Source: SB15 sp964639245
Lineage (GTDB): Bacteria; Chloroflexota; Anaerolineae; Aggregatilineales; J027
Direction of reading: 5' to 3'
Length of the DNA stretch: 64,000 bases
Assembly: GCA_964639245.1 (NCBI GenBank)
Contig: CAZXCU010000002.1
Span: 372,001-436,000 of the forward strand
Shown here: one piece after another, positions 58,406 to 64,000 of the stretch
Layout: the number at the start of each line of letters is the position of its first letter
How positions within the stretch are numbered: the first letter of the stretch is position 1
The notes under the pieces: model-generated
What the model saw: the letters and a program-made list of their open reading frames with translations, nothing else
What the model was told of the DNA's origin: nothing
The model's database searches: none
Program-made: the position numbers and the translations under genes

Positions 58406-61400
58406 ATGCAATTTCCAAAACTTCGTACCGATACCACTGACCAAGCGCCGTATGGCTTGGAACATGATGCCTGTGCCATCAATATTCATGTTCGCAAGGG
58501 TGGACAGGGAACCTATGGGACTCTCAAACGGGCGCTAGGTGCGCTGGTACATATGGGACACCGTACTGGTTTTGTCGATGGAGAAGGCGACGGCGCAGGG
58601 GTACAAACCGACATTCCACGTCAAATCTGGACGCGAATTTTGGGTCAATCCGGGCTGCGCTCCTCGATGGCAACCGACCCGCGTTTCTGGGTTGGGCATG
58701 TGTTTATTCCCCACGATGCCGATTTGGTCGAAATTAGCGATGCCCTCAGCGATGCGTTTAATGACGCGGGGTTGAATCTGTTCATCCAGCAGCCGGGGCG
58801 GGTACGGACTGAAGCACTTGGCAAACGCGCCCAGTACGAAGCGCCGACTTTCTGGCAAATTGCGGGTTGCGCGGCAGAACTGGCGGACAGTTTTGAAGTC
58901 GAACGGCGTTTGTACCGCGTGGGGGCGGAACTTCAGGAAAAATATCCAATTCACTTTGCCTCGTTAAGCTGCCATTCGGTGGTGTACAAAGCACGCGGCT
59001 CGGTGGAAGTTTTGTCCCACTATTATCCCGATTTACAAGACCGCACTTTTGATACCGGGATGGCGCTGTGCCATGCGCGGTATTCCACCAACACCGCCTC
59101 CAGCTTTGAACGGGTGCAGCCTTTTCATCTGTTGGGACATAACGGCGAATTTAATACGATTAACCGCTTCCGCCAAGAAGCCCGTCAAATTTGCGCCCGC
59201 ATTGAGGACGGCAATTCCGACTCGCAGGATGTTGACCGCGCCCTTCATGCGCTGGTGGTGGATTACGGCTTGGATCTGATTGAAGCGATGGAAATGGTGC
59301 TGCCGCCTGTCCCCTACGAAGTGCAGAATTTCTCGCCTGCATTGCGCGGGGTCTATACCAAAATGCGCCAATCGTTTGGCCCCTATGCTCAGGGCCCGTC
59401 GGCGGTGATTGCCCGCTATGGCGATTGGGTGGTGTGCAGCGTGGATGCGCTTGGCTTGCGCCCCTTATGGTTTATTGAAACAGAAAAAGAATATATTTTT
59501 AGCTCCGAACGCGGGGTGATTCCGTTCGATAACATCGTCAGCGAGCCGCGTCCGCTTGCGCCCGGTGAAAAAATGGCACTGCGGGTGAGTCGGGGGCGGA
59601 GCATTGAAATTTTTGACCATGCGGCCATTCGCAAACACATTCTGAACTGGGCTTTCCAACGGGAAGCGCCCGCCGTCGCCGAACGTTATTGGATGGGTGT
59701 GGAACAGGGCAACCCCGAATTCGCGCTGGAAGGTGTCGGTGGGGGTGCGGTGCTAGAAGCGCTCGAAACCACCGAAACGCCCGTCGTGGATGCCTCCTTA
59801 GCCTACTTGCATCTGGCTTGGACGGACGTTGACCTTGCCCGCGAATTAGATACCGCCGTGTATGCCGCTTCTGGTTGGAATCGGGAACACATTCAAGAAA
59901 TTGAATCGCTGGTCGAAGATGGCAAAGATCTGGTTGGGTCGCTCGGGCATGATGGCCCCTTGGCGGTACTCAGCAAAAATCGCGTGAATATGGCGGATTT
60001 TTTCAAAGAAACTGTTGCGGTGGTCACGAATCCAGCGATTGACCGCGAACGCGAAACCGAAGTTTTTTCCACACAGACTTTGGTGGGGGTACGTCCCGAA
60101 GTCGGGCAGCCCCGCAAACGGGATGAAATTCTTGTAACTTTAGAAACTCCGCTGCTCACGGGTGGACATCCAATGCTGGGTGGGGTGGAAATTGCCCGCG
60201 AAGTTGCCGGTAAACTTGGCACACTGAGTATTGAAGATTTGCTGGCGAAATTTGGCGATTTAGCCGTTGTGCTGACCATGGGTGTCCAACCCCATGAAAC
60301 GGTTGAATCAGCTTTGAATCGGCTGGCCTATGAAGCGGTAGAAGCAGTCAGAAGCGGCGCTCAATGTATTGTCCTTGATGACGGCGAGGCCATTCAACAG
60401 GCCATGGGCTGGCTTGACCCCACCCTCATCACCGCCTATATCGACTCGTCGTTGCGTGAAGTGGGCGATACCCCCAACTTGCGCCGCCGTGCCGGGTTGG
60501 TGGTGCGGAGTGCCTCCCTTCGCAATTTGCATGATTTAGTCGTGTTATATGGTTTCGGTGCGGATGCTATTAATCCCTACGGGATGTTGGCGATTTCCAT
60601 TGGTGGTAAGCAGCCATCCAAAGTGCTGACCAACCCCGATGAACTGGTCAAAGTGCAGGCCAAAGTCCTCAATTTGCTGGACAAAGGTCTGGAAAAAGTC
60701 ATGTCCACCATTGGCTGCCATGAACTGCGTGGCTATGGGCGGATTAACAGCACCATCGGGCTTGCGCCGAGTGTGGCAAACCTGCTCAAAACCCCCAATT
60801 ATTTTGGGAGTGAAGAAGTCGGCTTGACATGGCAGCGTCTCAATGCGGAATCGCAGGCACGCGGCGCGGAATTGACGGGCAAAGTCAAAGTGCAACTTGC
60901 CAAAGTAGACCGCTTCTATCCGAAATTCTGGAAAAAAGCCGAAGCCGTGGCGCATGGCGAGATCACACTGGATGAATTTATTGAAGAATATCGCCAGCTT
61001 AAAGAAGAAGTCCCGGTGGCGCTGCGTCATGTGCTGGAAATCAAACACATTTCCGACGACATTAACCCCGCCGACGTAGATATTTCCATTGGCGACCATG
61101 ATTACCCCTTCCTGATTAGCGCGATGTCGTTCGGGTCGCAGGGCGAATTGGCCTACAAAGCCTATGCAGAAGCGGCGGCCCTGCTCAATATGCTGTGTGT
61201 GAATGGCGAAGGCGGCGAACTGCCCGAAGTCATGCACAAATACACCCAGAATCGTGGTCAGCAGATTGCCTCCGGGCGGTTCGGGGTCAATGCGGAATTT
61301 GCCAATTCGTGTGTGGTGCTGGAAATCAAAATCGGGCAGGGTGCGAAACCCGGCGAAGGGGGGATGCTGCCCGCCTCGAAAGTTACCCCGCAAGTGGCGC

Positions 61401-63046
61401 GGGCGCGGCACACCAACCCGAATGTCGCCCTGATTTCGCCTTCCAACAACCACGATATTTATTCGATTGAAGACCTCGCTCAGATTATTGAGGAACTCAA
61501 AACGGTCAACCCCCATGCCAAAGTCTCGGTGAAAATTCCGGTGGTGCCGGGTGTAGGGGTGATTGCGGTGGGGGTTGCCAAAGCCGGCGCGGACATTATC
61601 AATCTGACCGGTTACGACGGGGCCACCGGTGCAGCCCGTCGTCATGCGCTGCAATATGTCGGTCTGCCTGCCGAAATTGGCGTGGTGCAGGCGCACCGTG
61701 CGCTCATCGAATCCGGTCTGCGTCACAAGGTCGAATTGTGGTGCGATGGCGGGATGAAAACGGGGTCGGATGCGGTCAAGATGGTGCTGCTGGGCGCGAA
61801 TCGTATCGGCTATGCGACGATGGCAATGGTTGCGATTGGCTGTACGATTTGCCGTAAATGTCATGAAGGCACTTGCCATGTGGGGATTACCACCCACATT
61901 AAAACAGTGGAAGAAGCCACTGAAAAAGGTTTAAAGAGCTTTGTTCCGCGCCAATATGAACGCTCGGTGGAGGGCATGGTGCGGATTTTCCAGACCATCG
62001 GCGAGGAAGTCAAACGAATTGTGGCGCAATTGGGCGCAACCCGTTTGCAAGATCTGGTCGGACGGGCGGATTTGCTCGAACAACTTTATTGCAACGATAT
62101 GGTCGATTTGTCCGCCATGCTGGTCGCTGCGCCTGCGCCGAATTATTGGATGCACGAACCCGGCGTAGGACGGTTGTTGACCCGCCCGCGTAACAGTCTG
62201 ACCACCACCATTACCAATCTGGTGCTGAACGCGGTGGCAGAAGGCGAACGCGAAGTGACTTATCAGGATGAAGTCATGGCGCAGGATCGCGTGCTGGGAA
62301 CCCATCTGGCGGGTGAACTCAAACGCAACCGCGCTTTATATGACCAATTTGATGTGCTGCACTTGCACTTTACCCCCTCCGCCGTTGGTGGCAATGGTTT
62401 TGCTGCTTTTGCAACGGATAAAATGGACATCCTCATTGAAGGGGGCGCACAGGACGGGGCTGCCAAAAGCCTGAGTCATGGGCGGGTTGCCATCATGAAA
62501 GGCTTGAATCATAACGGGGTGCGTTTGGATGGCAATGTCGGTAAAAGTTTTGCCTACGGCGCACAGGATGGCCTGCTGATTGTGCAAGGCGGGGCGGACT
62601 CACGGGCGTGTATTCGCCTCTCCGGTGCGGATGTTATCTTTGGCGGGGAAATTACCCAACCGATTGATGACTCGATGGGGGTGCGTGGAACCAACGCCAC
62701 CCTGAAAGGCTTTGCCTGTGAATATATGACTGCCGGACGGGTGCTGGTGATGGGCGATGTTGGCCCCTATGCCTTTGCCGGGATGACGGGCGGGGTGGTC
62801 TATCAACACCTCAGTCCTGAAATGGGCTATACCTTTGATGCGGTCAAACGGCGGGTTGCCAAAGGCGCACATGTCACCCTCAAACCGATTGATGAAGATG
62901 ATGTGCCTCAGATTCAAGCATTGTTGACTCACTATGTGGAAGCGCTGGAACGGACAGACCAGCACTTGGACGCGGCGCGAATTCGTGCATTAACGCAGGA
63001 TGTTGTCCTCAAACGCCGCTTTATCAAAATTGTGCCTGTACTGTAA
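58406..63046 (+). CDS. gltB: Glutamate synthase large subunit
   Basis: Transfers the amide of glutamine to 2-oxoglutarate, giving two glutamates. Full-length, 1546 aa. The N-terminal glutaminase uses Cys23 after a short propeptide (EHDACAINIH), with GHNGEFNTINRF as substrate-binding segment. A central domain and the FMN-binding synthase domain (AMSFGSQGELAYKAY, GEGGMLPASKV, KAGADIINLTGYDG) follow. Cys1146, Cys1152 and Cys1157 have the C-x5-C-x4-C spacing of the 3Fe-4S cluster. The C-terminal GXGXG domain is complete. GGGGGAGG precedes the ATG. No small subunit gene (gltD) follows, so electrons must come from ferredoxin or a distant gltD product. Confidence 0.95.
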   Translation: MQFPKLRTDTTDQAPYGLEHDACAINIHVRKGGQGTYGTLKRALGALVHMGHRTGFVDGEGDGAGVQTDIPRQIWTRILGQSGLRSSMATDPRFWVGHVFIPHDADLVEISDALSDAFNDAGLNLFIQQPGRVRTEALGKRAQYEAPTFWQIAGCAAELADSFEVERRLYRVGAELQEKYPIHFASLSCHSVVYKARGSVEVLSHYYPDLQDRTFDTGMALCHARYSTNTASSFERVQPFHLLGHNGEFNTINRFRQEARQICARIEDGNSDSQDVDRALHALVVDYGLDLIEAMEMVLPPVPYEVQNFSPALRGVYTKMRQSFGPYAQGPSAVIARYGDWVVCSVDALGLRPLWFIETEKEYIFSSERGVIPFDNIVSEPRPLAPGEKMALRVSRGRSIEIFDHAAIRKHILNWAFQREAPAVAERYWMGVEQGNPEFALEGVGGGAVLEALETTETPVVDASLAYLHLAWTDVDLARELDTAVYAASGWNREHIQEIESLVEDGKDLVGSLGHDGPLAVLSKNRVNMADFFKETVAVVTNPAIDRERETEVFSTQTLVGVRPEVGQPRKRDEILVTLETPLLTGGHPMLGGVEIAREVAGKLGTLSIEDLLAKFGDLAVVLTMGVQPHETVESALNRLAYEAVEAVRSGAQCIVLDDGEAIQQAMGWLDPTLITAYIDSSLREVGDTPNLRRRAGLVVRSASLRNLHDLVVLYGFGADAINPYGMLAISIGGKQPSKVLTNPDELVKVQAKVLNLLDKGLEKVMSTIGCHELRGYGRINSTIGLAPSVANLLKTPNYFGSEEVGLTWQRLNAESQARGAELTGKVKVQLAKVDRFYPKFWKKAEAVAHGEITLDEFIEEYRQLKEEVPVALRHVLEIKHISDDINPADVDISIGDHDYPFLISAMSFGSQGELAYKAYAEAAALLNMLCVNGEGGELPEVMHKYTQNRGQQIASGRFGVNAEFANSCVVLEIKIGQGAKPGEGGMLPASKVTPQVARARHTNPNVALISPSNNHDIYSIEDLAQIIEELKTVNPHAKVSVKIPVVPGVGVIAVGVAKAGADIINLTGYDGATGAARRHALQYVGLPAEIGVVQAHRALIESGLRHKVELWCDGGMKTGSDAVKMVLLGANRIGYATMAMVAIGCTICRKCHEGTCHVGITTHIKTVEEATEKGLKSFVPRQYERSVEGMVRIFQTIGEEVKRIVAQLGATRLQDLVGRADLLEQLYCNDMVDLSAMLVAAPAPNYWMHEPGVGRLLTRPRNSLTTTITNLVLNAVAEGEREVTYQDEVMAQDRVLGTHLAGELKRNRALYDQFDVLHLHFTPSAVGGNGFAAFATDKMDILIEGGAQDGAAKSLSHGRVAIMKGLNHNGVRLDGNVGKSFAYGAQDGLLIVQGGADSRACIRLSGADVIFGGEITQPIDDSMGVRGTNATLKGFACEYMTAGRVLVMGDVGPYAFAGMTGGVVYQHLSPEMGYTFDAVKRRVAKGAHVTLKPIDEDDVPQIQALLTHYVEALERTDQHLDAARIRALTQDVVLKRRFIKIVPVL

Positions 63047-63060
63047 GGAGTAAATGTGAA

Positions 63061-64000
63061 ATGGTAGCTGCTGCTGCAATTCATCAACCAACAGTGAGTT
63101 TAAAACTGCTCATTCAACATGCCCTGCCGGTTGGAAGTTATCTGGTGAGCGGCAACCCCGAAGTCCAGATTTCATGGGCGCGGATGCTCAAAACCCAATC
63201 GGTGACGGTTTCTGGCCCACAGCCGGGCGAACTGGCGCTGGTTCCCCATTCCACCATCAGCCGCTTTCGGGATCCCGGACGCGAACTGGCAAAAATGATC
63301 GGCGCATTGGGGCAGGTCAAGGCCCAAGCGGTGGGGATTCAAGGCATTGTGGATGTACAGGCGCTTGAAGCGGCTGCCGAAAACAACATCACTGTCATCA
63401 GCCTGCCAACGGATGTAGAAGCCTCACAGGTCGAACGGGATATTGTCCGCCTGATTATGGATAAACAATCCCAGATGGAGCAGCGTGCCAACGAACTCCA
63501 AGAAGAATTGATGCGTTGCGCGATGAGCAATCGTGGCTTAACAGCGATTGTGACAGCGCTTTCCCAAAAAGTGAATAAATCCATCATTGTGCAGGACAAA
63601 ACCGGGCTAACTTTGGCGCGGGGTTTGCCTAAAAATGGCAATGTGCGGGTCTGGGAACGCCAGCTTGCGCTCCTGAGCAATACGGATTTAGTCCGTGAAT
63701 TTGAAGCGACCTTTACCCACGCTGACCCCGCGACGGTGTGGAATCGACAGGGCATGATGAGCGTTCCTTTGACGGTAGAACGCCAAATTGTCGGGTACAT
63801 GACCATGCTCATGGACGAAGCTGAAGAGGATTTTGACCGCATCGCGCTGCTGCGGGGGGCATCGGTTTGCAACGTCGAACTTGCCAAACAACGGGCGGTT
63901 GAAGTGGCGATGGAAAAAGTGCGCGGCGACTGGATTCAGGTCTGGTTGGGCAGCGGCCCGATTGAAGACCCGGCCTTAGCGCTTCGTGCCGAACGCAATG
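63061..64000 (+). CDS. PucR-like regulator, N-terminal part (cut by window end)
   Basis: Open frame from the ATG at 63061, with AAGGAG 10 nt before it, to the last base of the window (313 codons, no stop). The opening (VSLKLLIQHALPVGSYLVSG, then VTVSGPQPGELALVPHS and ISLPTDVEASQVERDIVRLIM) is the PucR N-terminal domain. It is followed by a GAF-like region (LTAIVTALSQKVNKSIIVQDK). The general layout matches the regulator at 56527-58116 without close identity. It begins 14 bp after gltB and is probably in the same transcript. The C-terminal helix-turn-helix lies outside the window. Confidence 0.85.
   Translation, partial: MVAAAAIHQPTVSLKLLIQHALPVGSYLVSGNPEVQISWARMLKTQSVTVSGPQPGELALVPHSTISRFRDPGRELAKMIGALGQVKAQAVGIQGIVDVQALEAAAENNITVISLPTDVEASQVERDIVRLIMDKQSQMEQRANELQEELMRCAMSNRGLTAIVTALSQKVNKSIIVQDKTGLTLARGLPKNGNVRVWERQLALLSNTDLVREFEATFTHADPATVWNRQGMMSVPLTVERQIVGYMTMLMDEAEEDFDRIALLRGASVCNVELAKQRAVEVAMEKVRGDWIQVWLGSGPIEDPALALRAERN

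Overview
The window looks like one contiguous piece of a free-living bacterial chromosome, most probably a Chloroflexota (Anaerolineae-like) genome. That placement is inference from gene content: a giant DUF11 surface protein carrying a sortase domain, a LysM/L,D-transpeptidase, an ammonia-forming nitrite reductase whose five haem motifs are all CxxCH, PucR-type regulators beside gltB, and many short palindromic intergenic repeats. There is no rRNA gene, and I recognise no tRNA, CRISPR array, prophage or transposase gene.

Layout. 0-5.7 kb (+): an aminotransferase, then a tight tyrosine/homogentisate operon (HPPD, fumarylacetoacetase family, a DUF1858/DUF2249-like protein, homogentisate dioxygenase, flavin reductase). 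5.7-9.2 kb (-): a small protein, a PP2C phosphatase and a 7TM-PAS-GAF histidine kinase. 9.6-22.8 kb (-): one 13.2-kb gene for a secreted repeat protein with a C-terminal membrane hairpin and an apparently intact sortase domain. 23-28 kb (-): an ArsR-type regulator followed by two ABC exporter half-transporters whose complementary motif losses predict an asymmetric heterodimer. 28-32.8 kb: a LysM-L,D-transpeptidase, a small membrane protein, nrfHA and their Crp/Fnr-type regulator. 32.8-33.7 kb: a TIR-TIR gene broken by two frameshifts. 33.7-41 kb: a renalase-like oxidase, an SRPBCC-epimerase fusion, two lipid-kinase paralogues, Hsp20, TrmB and a GNAT acetyltransferase. 41-48 kb: a GH2 hydrolase, a histidine phosphatase, OsmC, a DUF4058 protein, a C39/SH3/TPR lipoprotein and a cNMP-domain histidine kinase. 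48-51.5 kb: a HigBA-like toxin-antitoxin pair, DprA, a bisphosphate nucleotidase, a small monooxygenase and a membrane protein. 51.5-56.3 kb (-): an FtsX-type permease, two small proteins and RarA. 56.5-64 kb (+): PucR regulator, glutamate synthase GltB, and a second PucR-like gene cut by the window end.

Regulatory DNA can be read in several places. A Fnr-type box with a correctly spaced -10 lies before nrfH, inside the 3' end of the regulator gene. A perfect 9-bp inverted repeat lies before the ArsR gene. A near-consensus promoter carrying a 21-bp palindrome lies before the toxin gene and predicts a leaderless transcript. Four good hairpin terminators are visible. Two copies of a MITE-like element (about 147 and 126 bp) and several families of small palindromes sit between genes, often touching stop codons.

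The strongest candidates for something undescribed are the giant DUF11-sortase fusion, the leaderless toxin-antitoxin promoter, the double TIR gene, and the homogentisate operon that carries an unexplained DUF1858/DUF2249-like gene and no recognisable maleylacetoacetate isomerase.
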